Positions 16,739-27,670 of a DNA stretch of 64,000 nucleotides are shown one piece after another. Both the position numbers and the translations under genes were made by a program. The stretch's first letter is position 1. Every line of letters starts with the position of its first letter. The DNA is from Kitasatospora sp052076145 (GTDB taxonomy: Bacteria > Actinomycetota > Actinomycetes > Streptomycetales > Streptomycetaceae): contig NZ_CP197246.1 in the NCBI RefSeq assembly GCF_052076145.1, forward strand, positions 3,658,001-3,722,000, in the 5' to 3' direction. A model generated the notes under the pieces. It had not been told where the DNA came from, did no database searches, and saw only the letters and a list, made by a program, of their open reading frames with translations.

Positions 16739-18247
16739 ATGGCCGCTGTCGACGCAGCCCGCGCACGTGCCCAGGCCGTGCTGCGGGTCCGAGGGCGGGC
16801 GCTGGCCGCCGCCGTGCTGCCCGCCGCATGCGCCGTGGTGCTGCTCGCCGGGCGGGCCACGGGCCGCATCGGCGCGCCCGGCTCCGCCGACGCGGCCGGG
16901 TGGGACGCGGCCCGCTGGGTGGTCTCCATAGTCGCGGTGGTGACGCTGCTGGTCGCCTACCTGGTGGCGAGGGCGCACGCGCGGGCCGTACCGCCCCGCA
17001 CCCCGGCCGTCGCGGTCGGGCCGTCCGAGGCGCCGGAGCTGTACCGGCTGATCAACGAGCTCGCCGAGCACCTGGACGTGCCCGCCCCGGCGGGGATCGC
17101 GATCACACCGGACTGCGACAGCTGGCTGGAGGACGACCACCCGCGCCGCGGCGTCCTCGCCCGCCGCCCGGCCGAGCCGCCGGCGCCGGTGCTGGTGATC
17201 GGCTCGCCGTTCCTCTGGTGGATGCGCGCCGGCGAGCTGCGCGCCCTGCTCGCCCCCGTGGTGGCCGGTACGGCCGCCGCCGCCGACCCGGAGATCGCCG
17301 CCGCCCGCCGCTTCGTCCGCAGCCTGGACGCGGCGCTCGGCGAGCCCCGCCGGGGCACGGCCGCGCTCACCGCCCGGATCACCCGCGCCCTGCTCGGCGC
17401 CTGCCGCGAGCACTCCGCCGAGCTGGAGCGGGCCGTCGCGGCCCGTGCCTCGGAGCGCGCCAAGGCCGTCGACTACGGCCTGCGGATCTCGGCCCAGGAG
17501 CAGGTCGGCCTCGCCTACGCGGGGTGGGACAGGCTGCTGACCCGAGTCGCGCTGCCCGCCTGGCGGCTCGGCCGCCACCCGGCGCACCTCAACGCGGGCG
17601 TCGTCTCGGCGCTCACCGAGCTCTCCCGCCGGGACCGCCTCGCCGACGGCTACGAGCGCCGCCTCGGCGACCGCCCGGCCTGCGACCTGCTGGAGGAGCC
17701 GGGCGCCGTCGACGCGGCCGTCTCGCTGCTCGCGGCGGAGCTCTTCACCGGGCCCTCGGGCGCCCCCGCCGCCTGGCAGGAGCTGGACTGGGCCGACTAC
17801 CCGGAGCAGGTGGCCGACCGGGGCTGGCGAGTCCAGGCCACAGCCCTTCAGGCCGCGCTGGACGGCGACGCCGGGCGCCGGTCCGGCCCGACGCTGCACC
17901 TGCTGCTGGCCCGGCTCGCGGAGGGTGACGGTGAGCCCCTGGCCGCCGCACTCGCCCTCCAGCTGGCGCGCGCCGCCCGCTCCGCGCCCCTGCTGCAACC
18001 CGCGCGCAGCGGCCGTGACCTGCTGGTCGAGCACGTCACGGCGACGGTCTGCTGCGCCGTCATCGACGCCGGGGCCGGCACCCCGGGCCTGGACTGGCTG
18101 GACGGCCCGGTGCTGCTGATCGGTGGTGTCCGGCGCCCCGATCTGGCGCTCGCGGTGGCGGAGGCCGTCGAGCAGGGCAAGGACGCGCCGCTGCGCGGCT
18201 GGCTGGAGGCGGAGGGCGTCCGGCTGGAGCGTCCCGTCCGGCTGTAG
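16739..18247 (+). CDS. Membrane protein with degenerate M48-like domain
   Basis: About 502 residues with two N-terminal membrane helices (about 22-39 and 62-79), then a domain whose layout recalls M48/HtpX-like proteins: SEAPELYRLINELAEHLDVP, a short strand pair, then VIGSPFLWWMRAGELRALLA. Where the family has HExxH this protein reads APVVAG, so no zinc site or proteolysis is expected. The remaining 300 residues are helical and Ala-rich with no recognised domain. AAGGGGG precedes the ATG; GTG 16727 would add four residues. Its place between purD and purC is shared with other streptomycetes as far as I recall. Function unknown. Confidence 0.72.
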   Translation: MAAVDAARARAQAVLRVRGRALAAAVLPAACAVVLLAGRATGRIGAPGSADAAGWDAARWVVSIVAVVTLLVAYLVARAHARAVPPRTPAVAVGPSEAPELYRLINELAEHLDVPAPAGIAITPDCDSWLEDDHPRRGVLARRPAEPPAPVLVIGSPFLWWMRAGELRALLAPVVAGTAAAADPEIAAARRFVRSLDAALGEPRRGTAALTARITRALLGACREHSAELERAVAARASERAKAVDYGLRISAQEQVGLAYAGWDRLLTRVALPAWRLGRHPAHLNAGVVSALTELSRRDRLADGYERRLGDRPACDLLEEPGAVDAAVSLLAAELFTGPSGAPAAWQELDWADYPEQVADRGWRVQATALQAALDGDAGRRSGPTLHLLLARLAEGDGEPLAAALALQLARAARSAPLLQPARSGRDLLVEHVTATVCCAVIDAGAGTPGLDWLDGPVLLIGGVRRPDLALAVAEAVEQGKDAPLRGWLEAEGVRLERPVRL

Positions 18248-18282
18248 TCCACAACCGGACGGGGCGTCAGTAAGCCAAATTT

Positions 18283-18297
18283 CAACAATACTTGTTG
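18283..18297. promoter_or_regulatory. Inverted repeat CAACA-N5-TGTTG in an AT-rich promoter region
   Basis: A short dyad in an unusually AT-rich patch, about 100 bases before the dimethylformamidase-like gene. It may be an operator. The arms are only five bases, so the call is tentative. Confidence 0.3.
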
Positions 18298-18398
18298 CTA
18301 CCGTGGGGTGACGCAGCGCCAGCGGGATGTGATGTGCTGGACCGCACGCACATCCGCTTGGCACATGCCGCGCGGGCGTGAACTGTGGGGAGGGGCGC

Positions 18399-19937
18399 GT
18401 GGGGACGGAACTCAACCGCCGCTGGGAGTCCGGGACGCTGGCACACGGCGTGTCCGACCCCTTCGGCCAGGGGCCGCTGCCCTGGCTGCGCAGCCCGGAC
18501 CACTACGTGGCCGGGGCCGAAGGGGCGGTGCCCTGGTACGTCAGCGTCGACGCCCCCGGCCAGCGGCCGGTCGAGGCGGCCCGCCCCGCGCCGCCCGTCG
18601 GCACCCCCGGTAACTCCGACGACGTCGTGCAGCAGATCAAGGGCTTCGCCTCGGCCGGGGTGGTCCGCCCCGGCGGTTCGGTCGACTTCCGCGTCACCGT
18701 GCACCCGCCGCGCGAGTTCACCGTCGACATCTACCGGATCGGCCACTACGGCGGCGACGGCGCACACCACATGACGTCCAGCCCGAGGATCGCCGGCATC
18801 GCCCAGGCGCCCCCGCTGGTGGTCGGCCGGACGGTCTCCTGCCACCACTGGTGGCAGTCCTGGCGGCTGCACGTCCCGCAGCACTGGCACCCCGGCGCGT
18901 ACGTCGCGGTGCTCACCACCGCCGACAACCTGCACCGCAGTCACATCCCCTTCACCGTGCGGGACTTCGACCAGCCGACGCACCCGGCCGAGCTGCTGCT
19001 GGTGCTGCCGGACGTGACCTGGCAGGCGTACAACCTCTTCCCCGAGGACGGCCGCGACGGCGCCAGCCTCTACCACGCCTGGGACGGCCGGGGCGGGCTG
19101 CTGCGCGAGCCGGACGCCGCCGTGACGGTCTCCTTCGACCGCCCGCACGCCGGGGCCGGGCTGCCGCTGCACGTCGGGCACGCGTACGACTTCATCCGCT
19201 GGGCCGAGCGGTACGGCTACGACCTCTCCTACGCCACCGCCTCCGACCTGCACGCCGGGCTGGTCGAGCCGGCCCGGCACAAGGCGCTGGTCTTCCCCGG
19301 GCACGACGAGTACTGGTCCGAGCCGATGCGCCGAGCGGCCGAGCGGGCCCGGGACGGCGGCACCTCGCTGGTCTTCCTCTCCGCCAACACCATGTACTGG
19401 CGGGTCGAGTTGAGCGCCGGGGCCTCCGGCGAGCCGAACCGGCTGCTCAACTGCCGCAAACGCCAGCGCGTCCCGGCCGGCCACGCCGCGTACGGGGTGC
19501 ACGGCAGCCACAGCGCGCTCTGGCGGGACGCGGGGGAGCCCGAGCAGCACCTGATCGGCGTGCAGTACGGCGGCAGTGTCGCCTCGCCCTCCCCGCTGGT
19601 CGCCCGGAACACCGGGCACTGGCTCTGGGCGGGCACCGGCCTGCGGGACGGCGACGAACTGCCCGGCCTGGTCGCGGGGGAGGCCGACCACTACCACCCC
19701 AGAGTCCCGCTCGCGCCGCACACCGAGCGGATCCTGCTCGCCCACTCGCCCTACCGGGACGGCGCCGGGCGCACCCGCCACCAGGAGACCTCGCTCTACC
19801 GGGCGCCGAGCGGCGCGTACGTCTTCGCCGCCGGCACCTTCGCCTGGTCGCCCGCGCTGGACCGGCCGGGGCACACCGACGAGCGCGTCCAGCGGGCCAC
19901 CGCCAACCTGCTCGACCAGCTGTGCAAGGACGGCTGA
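18399..19937 (+). CDS. N,N-dimethylformamidase beta-subunit-like protein
   Basis: A 512-residue protein. An N-terminal beta-rich domain (about 70-195) contains SVDFRVTVHPPREFTVDIYR and IYRIGHYGGDGA. A larger C-terminal domain has VTWQAYNLFPEDGRDGASLY, DLSYATASDLHAG, FPGHDEYWSEPMRRA and FLSANTMYWRVE, typical of the large subunit of N,N-dimethylformamidase and its uncharacterised relatives. No small-subunit gene is adjacent and these homologues are widespread, so amidase activity on dimethylformamide is not implied. GGAGG lies five bases upstream of GTG 18399. No signal peptide is visible. Confidence 0.8.
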   Translation: MGTELNRRWESGTLAHGVSDPFGQGPLPWLRSPDHYVAGAEGAVPWYVSVDAPGQRPVEAARPAPPVGTPGNSDDVVQQIKGFASAGVVRPGGSVDFRVTVHPPREFTVDIYRIGHYGGDGAHHMTSSPRIAGIAQAPPLVVGRTVSCHHWWQSWRLHVPQHWHPGAYVAVLTTADNLHRSHIPFTVRDFDQPTHPAELLLVLPDVTWQAYNLFPEDGRDGASLYHAWDGRGGLLREPDAAVTVSFDRPHAGAGLPLHVGHAYDFIRWAERYGYDLSYATASDLHAGLVEPARHKALVFPGHDEYWSEPMRRAAERARDGGTSLVFLSANTMYWRVELSAGASGEPNRLLNCRKRQRVPAGHAAYGVHGSHSALWRDAGEPEQHLIGVQYGGSVASPSPLVARNTGHWLWAGTGLRDGDELPGLVAGEADHYHPRVPLAPHTERILLAHSPYRDGAGRTRHQETSLYRAPSGAYVFAAGTFAWSPALDRPGHTDERVQRATANLLDQLCKDG

Positions 19938-20034
19938 CGGCTGCCGCCGACGGCGCTCGTGAAAGACTCGGGGTCAGTGACCTCCCACTTCGCGGCACCC
20001 CACACGCGAACCACCCCTGAGGACTGAGACGACC

Positions 20035-20934
20035 TTGAGCGGATTTGTCACCAAGCCCGAGCCGGTCCAGGTGCCCGGCCTGGTCCACCTGCACACCGGC
20101 AAGGTGCGCGACCTCTACCGTGCCGAGTCGGGGGAGCTGGTGATGGTCGCCAGCGACCGCACCTCCGCCTTCGACTGGGTGCTGCCCAACGAGATCCCCG
20201 ACAAGGGCCGCATCCTCACCCAGCTCTCGCTGTGGTGGTTCGAGCGGATCGCGGACATCGTCCCCAACCACGTGATCTCCACCGAGCTCCCGGCCGGGGC
20301 GCCCGCCGACTGGGCCGGCCGCACGCTGATCTGCCGCAGCCTGGAGATGGCGCCGGTCGAGTGCGTGGCCCGTGGCTACCTGACCGGCTCCGGCCTGCTG
20401 GAGTACCGCGCCGACCGCACGGTCTGCGGCATCGCGCTGCCCGAGGGTCTGGAGGACGGCTCCGAGCTGCCCAGCCCGATCTACACCCCCGCGCTCAAGG
20501 CCGAGGTCGGCGAGCACGACGAGAACGTCCCCTACGAGGAGACGGCCCGCCGACTCGGCGCCGAACTGGCCACCACGCTGCGCCAGACCACGCTGGCCGT
20601 GTACTCCCGGGCCCGGGACATCGCGCGTGACCGCGGCATCATCCTGGCCGACACCAAGTTCGAGTTCGGTCTGCTGGACGGCGAGCTGGTGATCGGCGAC
20701 GAGGTGCTGACGCCGGACTCCTCGCGCTTCTGGCCCGCCGACCAGTGGGAGCCGGGGCACGCCCAGCCCTCCTACGACAAGCAGTTCATCCGGGACTGGC
20801 TGACCTCGCCGGAGTCCGGCTGGGACCGCCACAGCGAGCTGCCGCCGCCCGAGCTGCCCGCCGAGGTCGTCGACCGCGTCCGGGCCAAGTACGTCGAGGC
20901 GTACGAGCGGCTGACCGGCAACACCTGGGTCTAG
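20035..20934 (+). CDS. purC: Phosphoribosylaminoimidazole-succinocarboxamide synthase (SAICAR synthetase)
   Basis: PurC joins aspartate to CAIR with ATP. Motifs include GKVRDLYRAE, MVASDRTSAFDWVLPN, EMAPVECVARGYLTGSG, ILADTKFEFGL and TPDSSRFWPADQW, in family order over 299 residues. The start is a TTG with GAGGACTGAG upstream; no ATG or GTG lies in a better position. A hairpin follows immediately. The gene is separated from the other pur genes by tRNAs and the lsr2-type gene. Confidence 0.95.
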   Translation: MSGFVTKPEPVQVPGLVHLHTGKVRDLYRAESGELVMVASDRTSAFDWVLPNEIPDKGRILTQLSLWWFERIADIVPNHVISTELPAGAPADWAGRTLICRSLEMAPVECVARGYLTGSGLLEYRADRTVCGIALPEGLEDGSELPSPIYTPALKAEVGEHDENVPYEETARRLGAELATTLRQTTLAVYSRARDIARDRGIILADTKFEFGLLDGELVIGDEVLTPDSSRFWPADQWEPGHAQPSYDKQFIRDWLTSPESGWDRHSELPPPELPAEVVDRVRAKYVEAYERLTGNTWV

Positions 20935-20942
20935 CCGTACGG

Positions 20943-20968
20943 CTGGGGGCGCCTCCGGGCGCCCCCAG
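20943..20968 (+). terminator. purC terminator hairpin
   Basis: A perfect 11-bp stem (20943-20953 with 20958-20968) with a four-base loop begins nine bases after the purC stop. No T-tract follows. Confidence 0.75.
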
Positions 20969-20996
20969 GCCGAAGGTGTGCAGAAGTAGGGAACGC

Positions 20997-21025
20997 GAAA
21001 GGCCCCCTCGATGAGGGGGCCTTTC
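20997..21025 (-). terminator. Terminator downstream of the tRNA-Gly pair
   Basis: A perfect 13-bp stem (20997-21009 with 21013-21025) with a three-base loop lies five bases past the 3' end of the distal tRNA-Gly on the minus strand. The arms carry AAA/TTT ends, so the same structure could also stop plus-strand readthrough from purC. Confidence 0.8.
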
Positions 21026-21030
21026 AACTG

Positions 21031-21103
21031 AGCGGACGACGAGATTCGAACTCGCGACCCTCACCTTGGCAAGGTGATGCTCTACCAACTGAGCCACGTC
21101 CGC
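21031..21103 (-). tRNA. tRNA-Gly (anticodon GCC), copy 1
   Basis: On the minus strand the 73 bases fold as a cloverleaf: acceptor GCGGACG/CGTCCGC, D arm GCTC-AGTTGGTA-GAGC, anticodon arm TCACC-TTGCCAA-GGTGA with anticodon GCC, and T arm GCGAG-TTCGAAT-CTCGT, with discriminator U. CCA is not encoded. Confidence 0.95.
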
Positions 21104-21126
21104 ACGATCTTCGGTTATGTACTGCG

Positions 21127-21199
21127 AGCGGACGACGAGATTCGAACTCGCGACCCTCACCTTGGCAAGGTGATGCTCTACCAACTGAGCCACGTCCGC
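21127..21199 (-). tRNA. tRNA-Gly (anticodon GCC), copy 2
   Basis: Sequence identical to copy 1 over the whole 73 bases, 23 bases upstream of it in transcription order. The two are probably cotranscribed and processed, ending at the hairpin at 20997-21025. CCA is not encoded. Confidence 0.95.
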
Positions 21200-21342
21200 A
21201 CGGTGCTTGTCTAGGGCACCGGCCGCCTCTCCCGATCTCCCGGTTGTGGCGACGAGGAATACTTTACCCCATGGATCGAGGTGGTCGCCCCACCCCTCCC
21301 GGTCAGGGGCGGGGAAGGGCGACGACTGCACGAGGGGCGGCG

Positions 21343-21660
21343 TCAGTTGGCGTCGGCGAACGCCTCGTACACGTGCTTGGGGATGCGGCCACGGGCGGGC
21401 AGCTCCATGCCGTGGGACTGCGCCCAGGCGCGGACGGCCGCCGGGTCCGGCGTAAGGGCCGTGCGGCGGAAGGACTTTCCGCTGCGGCTCTGGCGGCGCC
21501 CGGCCGCGACGAACGGAGCGAGGGCCTCCCGCAGCTTTTCCGCGTTGTCCAGGGACAGGTCGATCTCGTACGACTTCCCGTCGACGCCGAAGTGGACGGT
21601 TTCCGCGGCAGTGCCGCCGTCCAGGTCGTCGGAGAGCGTGACGACTACACGCTGAGCCAT
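21343..21660 (-). CDS. Lsr2-family nucleoid-associated protein
   Basis: A 105-residue Lsr2-type protein. The N-terminal dimerisation domain has VVVTLSDDLDGGTAAETVHF and YEIDLSLDNAEKLREALAPF. A basic linker (GRRQSRSGKSFRR) leads to the C-terminal DNA-binding domain with VRAWAQSHGMELPARGRIP, where RGR is the AT-minor-groove motif. These proteins bridge AT-rich DNA and silence foreign genes. Its place beside purS matches the second Streptomyces paralogue (LsrL), as I recall. AGAGGA lies upstream of the ATG. An AT-rich patch upstream may mediate autoregulation. Confidence 0.92.
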   Translation of the reverse strand: MAQRVVVTLSDDLDGGTAAETVHFGVDGKSYEIDLSLDNAEKLREALAPFVAAGRRQSRSGKSFRRTALTPDPAAVRAWAQSHGMELPARGRIPKHVYEAFADAN

Positions 21661-22143
21661 GGGTGTCAATCCTCTCGGGCAATTCGGCCGTCGGGTGCGG
21701 GGATGCGGCTCGGCGGCCCTGTGCACCGGTGGCGAAAGCGCACGTGGGCAGCGGGCCAGGCCATGCCGATACGCAGCGCTCACCGCTGCCGGTCGCCCTT
21801 ATTCTGCACCAAAAGCCGGTTGAAATCGAAGGGTCCATGCATTCTTTTTCCGGATATTCACGGTGCATCACCGATCCGCCGCCCGGACGGTGATTTGCGG
21901 TTCGGATACCGATGGCCGACATGTCCGGTGTGCCGGTATTCGGGTGTTCTCGGAGAAGGTCCGTACCAGGGATTACCGCTGGTGAAACCAGGTGTGGAAG
22001 GGGGGTGGGAGGGGCAGGGAACCCCTGGTTCGTAAGGGGTGGCGATCTACGCGCGTCGCCCTGCCCGGCTCGCAAAAGCGCCCGAAAGCCCCGGTACTCT
22101 GAAGGTCCCCCCGCCTTCACGCACCACACCATCGGGAGTGCCA
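21661..22143. promoter_or_regulatory. Divergent intergenic region between lsr2-type gene and purS, with AT-rich pocket
   Basis: About 480 bases without a convincing gene. Bases 21795-21910 are clearly AT-richer than the surroundings (TTGAAATCGAAGG, ATTCTTTTTCCGGATATTCA), the kind of tract Lsr2 proteins bind. TACTCT at 22095-22100 is a candidate -10 box for the purS-purQ-purL transcript. No purine riboswitch was recognised. Confidence 0.5.
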
Positions 22144-22398
22144 GTGGCACGCGTCGTAGTCGACGTCATGCTCAAGCCGGAGATCCTCGACCCCCAGGGA
22201 CAGGCGGTGCAGCGTGCGCTGCCGCGTCTCGGGTACGCCGGGATCGCCGATGTCCGCCAGGGAAAGCGTTTCGAGCTGGAGCTGGAGGGGCCGGTCGACG
22301 AGGCCGCCCTCGCCCGCATCCGCGAAGCCGCCGAGACCTTCCTCGCCAACACCGTGATCGAGGACTTCACCGTCCGAGTCGAGGAGGACGGCAAGTGA
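22144..22398 (+). CDS. purS: Phosphoribosylformylglycinamidine synthase subunit PurS
   Basis: The 84-residue small subunit that bridges PurQ and PurL in the FGAM synthase complex of Gram-positive bacteria. It begins ARVVVDVMLKPEILDPQGQA and contains VRQGKRFELELEG, both typical. GGGAG sits five to six bases before GTG 22144, which decides the start over upstream codons. The stop overlaps purQ by four bases. Confidence 0.95.
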   Translation: MARVVVDVMLKPEILDPQGQAVQRALPRLGYAGIADVRQGKRFELELEGPVDEAALARIREAAETFLANTVIEDFTVRVEEDGK

Positions 22399-23071
22399 CC
22401 ACCCGCGTAGGCGTCGTCACTTTCCCCGGCTCGCTCGACGACCGTGACGCCCAGCGCGCGGTCCGCCTGGCCGGCGCCGAGCCGGTCGCGCTCTGGCACC
22501 GTGACAAGGATCTCCACCAGGTCGACGCCGTCGTCCTGCCGGGCGGATTCTCCTACGGTGACTATCTGCGCTGCGGCGCCATCTCCCGCTTCTCGCCGGT
22601 GATGGAGACCGTCATCGAGCAGGCCAAGCTGGGAATGCCCGTCCTCGGTATCTGCAACGGCTTCCAGGTGCTCTGCGAATCGCACCTGCTGCCGGGCGCG
22701 CTCACCCGCAACGACTCGCTGCACTTCGTCTGCCGCGACCAGAAGCTGCGGATCGAGAACGCCGACACCGCCTGGACCCGGGATTACTCGGCCGGCCAGG
22801 AAATCGTCGTCCCGCTGAAGAACGGCGAGGGGCGCTTCGTCGCCGACGCGCACGTGCTCGACGCGCTGGAGGCCGAGGGCCGGATCGTGGCCCGGTACGT
22901 GGACGTGAACCCCAACGGTTCGTACCGCGACATCGCCGGGATCACCAACGCCGCCGGCAATGTCGTCGGCCTGATGCCGCACCCCGAGCACGCCGTGGAG
23001 CCGCTCACCGGCCCGACCACCGAGGGCCTGGGCTTCTTCACCTCCGTCCTGAAGCAGTTGGTGAACGCCTG

Positions 23072-23072
<1 letters not shown>
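22395..23072 (+). CDS. purQ: Phosphoribosylformylglycinamidine synthase subunit PurQ (glutaminase)
   Basis: Glutamine amidotransferase subunit (225 residues) supplying ammonia to PurL. The class I triad is visible: Cys87 in GICNGFQVL, and His196 and Glu198 in MPHPEHAVEP. GGFSYGDYLRCGAI is the family signature. GTG overlaps the purS stop by four bases (GTGA) and the stop overlaps the purL ATG by one base, so purS, purQ and purL are translationally coupled and made in fixed ratio. Confidence 0.96.
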
Positions 23073-25327
<2,255 letters not shown>

Positions 25328-25340
25328 CAGTTCGAAGTCC

Positions 25341-25376
25341 GAAGGGTGGTCCGCGCTGCTGCGCGGGCCACCCTTC
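25341..25376 (+). terminator. purSQL operon terminator
   Basis: A 16-bp stem (25341-25356 with 25361-25376) with one G-U wobble and a TGCT loop, starting 13 bases after the purL stop. It directly precedes the -10-like element of the next gene. Confidence 0.82.
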
Positions 25377-25380
25377 GCGT

Positions 25381-25386
25381 TAGCCT
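25381..25386 (+). promoter_or_regulatory. Putative -10 element for leaderless gene at 25394
   Basis: TAGCCT followed by seven bases and ATG, with no ribosome binding site. It lies immediately downstream of the purL terminator. Confidence 0.45.
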
Positions 25387-25393
25387 CGCAGGC

Positions 25394-26230
25394 ATGCCGA
25401 CCCCCACTCGTCGCCCCCGCACCTTCGACCCCGCCATGGTCCGCGCCGCGCTCGCCGCGCAGACGGAGGCGCTGCGCGCCGCCGTGCACCGGCTCTGCGC
25501 CGACCCGGACGCCCCGGCGCTGCTCGCCCGGCCGACCCGCCTCGGCGACTGGCGGGTACGGGAGTTGATCGCGCACCTGGGCTTCTGCCTGGACTGGATG
25601 CCGCGCCACCTGGACCAGCCGGTGCCTGACGGGGCGCCGATCCCGCTGGTCGAGTGGGTCGGCATCACGAAGACGGCCGCCGCCGGGATCGACGCGTCGA
25701 CGCGGGAGTACGCGGAGGGTGTCTTCGGCGGCGGCCCGGCCGAGCTGGCGAAGGCCTTCGACGCGGCCGCGGACGCCCTGCTGGGCGTCCTGGACGGGCC
25801 CGAACTCGCCGACCCCGCAAGGCGGTTCGTGATCCGCTTCGGGCCGATCCTGCTCGCCGACTTCCTGGTCACCCGGCTGGTCGAGCTGGTGGTGCACGCG
25901 GACGACCTGGCGGACGCGCTCGGCCTCGCCGCCTTCCCGCACGACCGGCAGGCGCTGGCCGCCGTCACCCGGCTGCTGGCCGACGCCTTCGCCGACCAGG
26001 TGCCGGGCGGTGCGGTCGAGCTGCGCATCCCGCCGTTCGCCGTGGTGCAGGCCGTGCCCGGCCCCCGGCACACCCGGGGCACCCCGCCGAACGTGGTCGA
26101 GACCGACGCCCTGCACTGGATCCGACTGGCCACCGGCCGGACGGACTTCGCCTCGGCCGTCGAGGCGGCGGCCGTCTCGGCGAGCGGCGAGCGCAGCGAC
26201 CTGTCGGCGTACCTGCCGGTGATGGGTTGA
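25394..26230 (+). CDS. Maleylpyruvate isomerase-family (MDMPI/SCP2) protein
   Basis: A 278-residue protein with an N-terminal DinB-like helical domain (LARPTRLGDWRVRELIAHLG, LVELVVHADDLADALG) and a C-terminal SCP2-like region (about 215-270, ending in LHWIRLATGRTDF). It is a second member of the mycothiol-dependent isomerase superfamily in this window, only distantly similar to the one at 10052. The ATG is chosen because TAGCCT lies seven bases upstream and no Shine-Dalgarno is present. Substrate unknown. Confidence 0.78.
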   Translation: MPTPTRRPRTFDPAMVRAALAAQTEALRAAVHRLCADPDAPALLARPTRLGDWRVRELIAHLGFCLDWMPRHLDQPVPDGAPIPLVEWVGITKTAAAGIDASTREYAEGVFGGGPAELAKAFDAAADALLGVLDGPELADPARRFVIRFGPILLADFLVTRLVELVVHADDLADALGLAAFPHDRQALAAVTRLLADAFADQVPGGAVELRIPPFAVVQAVPGPRHTRGTPPNVVETDALHWIRLATGRTDFASAVEAAAVSASGERSDLSAYLPVMG

Positions 26231-26267
26231 GCGCCGCGCCCTGGTCCGGGCGGGGGCTCAGGTGGGC

Positions 26268-27011
26268 TCAGGGCACGCTGGGGCCGGTGAGGTAGTTTCC
26301 GGCGGCGTCGTACGGCCAGGCGTTGGGCAGGCAGCCGGCCAGGCCGTAGATCTGCTGCATCATCGCAGGGGCGGGCTTGCCCGGCCCTGGGCAGCCCTCG
26401 TGCCCGTGGCCGATCCGGTGGCCGACCTCGTGGTTGACGATCAGCGCCCGGTAGTCGTCCAGGCTGCCGCTGAACTGCGGTGAACCGGTCGTCCAGCGCT
26501 TGGAGTTGACCATCACCTGGCGGCCGACGTCGCAGTTCACCTCGCCGTTGGTCTGCAGCCCGGCGGCCCCGCACAGGCGGTCCACCGTCGCGGGGGAGGC
26601 TATCCGGACGGTGAAGTCGTACGGGTAGTCGGTGACCGGCTGGAAGCTGTCCACGCCGTCGGTCGTCCAGCTGCGGGGGTCCGCGAGGATGCCCTGGATC
26701 TGGGTGGCGGCGGCCTTCGGGTCGATGCCTATCCCCTTCTCCACCTCGACCTTGTAGCGCCGGACGATGCCGTGGCCGATGGCCGGGCCGGTCACGGCGG
26801 CGGTGGTGAAGCTGCCGTCCCCGTGGCCGCCGGGCGCGAGCGAGGCACGCGCGCCCGAGGGCGGCGAGCTGCCGAGGTCGGTGAAGGCGAACGCCGCAGC
26901 GCCGAGGGCGGTGGTGGTGACCAGCCCCAGCAGGGTGAGGCGGCGCCGGCGGATCCGGTGCGGGCGCAGCCTGGCGCGGCGGCGTGGGTGGTTCTCGGTT
27001 TCGGGCAGCAA
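26268..27011 (-). CDS. DUF3152 protein, putative exported zinc-metallopeptidase fold
   Basis: A 247-residue protein. The basic N-terminus (RRRARLRPHRIRRRR) precedes a hydrophobic segment (about 25-45), so it is exported or membrane anchored. The DUF3152 domain covers about 75-240 and carries a metzincin-like zinc pattern HEVGHRIGHGHEGC, with four Cys that could form two disulfides outside the cell. Proteolytic activity is unproven for the family. The start is TTG with GGGGGA about nine bases upstream; no in-frame ATG or GTG is close. Its 3' end faces the isomerase-family gene convergently. Confidence 0.82.
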   Translation of the reverse strand: MLPETENHPRRRARLRPHRIRRRRLTLLGLVTTTALGAAAFAFTDLGSSPPSGARASLAPGGHGDGSFTTAAVTGPAIGHGIVRRYKVEVEKGIGIDPKAAATQIQGILADPRSWTTDGVDSFQPVTDYPYDFTVRIASPATVDRLCGAAGLQTNGEVNCDVGRQVMVNSKRWTTGSPQFSGSLDDYRALIVNHEVGHRIGHGHEGCPGPGKPAPAMMQQIYGLAGCLPNAWPYDAAGNYLTGPSVP

Positions 27012-27181
27012 AGAGCACGTCCCCCGGTTGACGACAGAGCCGACGGTGCGTCGTCCGTGACCCCCGTCGAGTCACTTTTGCACGTGGTCGTCCGACCTGT
27101 CCACATACCCGGTATCTAGGTGTGTGAAGGGTTTGCGAGCGAGCGGCCGGGGACGGTCCGGGTGGGTGGCAGACTGCCCGT

Positions 27182-27601
27182 ATGACCAATTACAAGAACC
27201 TGCTCGGCGGCCCCGAACCGACCCTGCTGCCCGAGGAGGAGCAGCCGTACCGGATGCTCGGGGAGGAGTCGGCCTCGCCCACCCAGGTGGCGGCCGCCTT
27301 CCCGACCTTCTCGCTGGCCTGGGCGATGCTGGCCGACGACGCGTTCGACGCCGGTCGGGTGGTCGAGTCGTACGCCTACGCGCGCACCGGCTACCACCGT
27401 GGCCTGGACGCCCTGCGGCGGGCCGGGTGGAAGGGCCACGGCCCGGTGCCGTGGGACCACCGCGCCAACCGCGGCTTCCTGCGCTGCCTGGCCGGGCTGG
27501 CCCGCGCCGCCGACGCGATCGACGAGACCGAGGAGGCCGACCGCTGCTGGCAGTTCCTGAACGACAGCAGCCCGGAGGCGTACGCCGAGCTCAAGCAGTA
27601 G
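27182..27601 (+). CDS. DUF3151 family protein
   Basis: A 139-residue soluble protein typical of the actinobacterial DUF3151 family: LGGPEPTLLPEEEQPYRMLG, AFDAGRVVESYAYARTGYHR, VPWDHRANRGFLRCLAGLAR. It looks like a tetratricopeptide-like helical fold. CAGACT six bases before the ATG is a possible leaderless -10 box. It is convergent with fba, as commonly seen in actinobacteria. No function known. Confidence 0.85.
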   Translation: MTNYKNLLGGPEPTLLPEEEQPYRMLGEESASPTQVAAAFPTFSLAWAMLADDAFDAGRVVESYAYARTGYHRGLDALRRAGWKGHGPVPWDHRANRGFLRCLAGLARAADAIDETEEADRCWQFLNDSSPEAYAELKQ

Positions 27602-27621
27602 CCGTAGCAGTGCCGTAGACG

Positions 27622-27660
27622 GCAGTGAGCCCCCGACGATGACCGCCGGGGGCTCACTGC
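27622..27660. terminator. Bidirectional terminator between DUF3151 gene and fba
   Basis: A perfect 14-bp stem (27622-27635 with 27647-27660) followed on the plus strand by TGTTTC. It lies between two convergent stops and can serve both. Confidence 0.85.
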
Positions 27661-27670
27661 TGTTTCGGGC

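Noticed and set aside
21031..21199. Direct repeat of about 75 bases considered as an attachment site duplication
   Set aside because: It is fully explained by two identical tRNA-Gly genes; no integrase or element lies between or beside them.
22000..22143. Purine riboswitch upstream of purS
   Set aside because: No conserved purine aptamer pairing or core sequence could be recognised in the leader.
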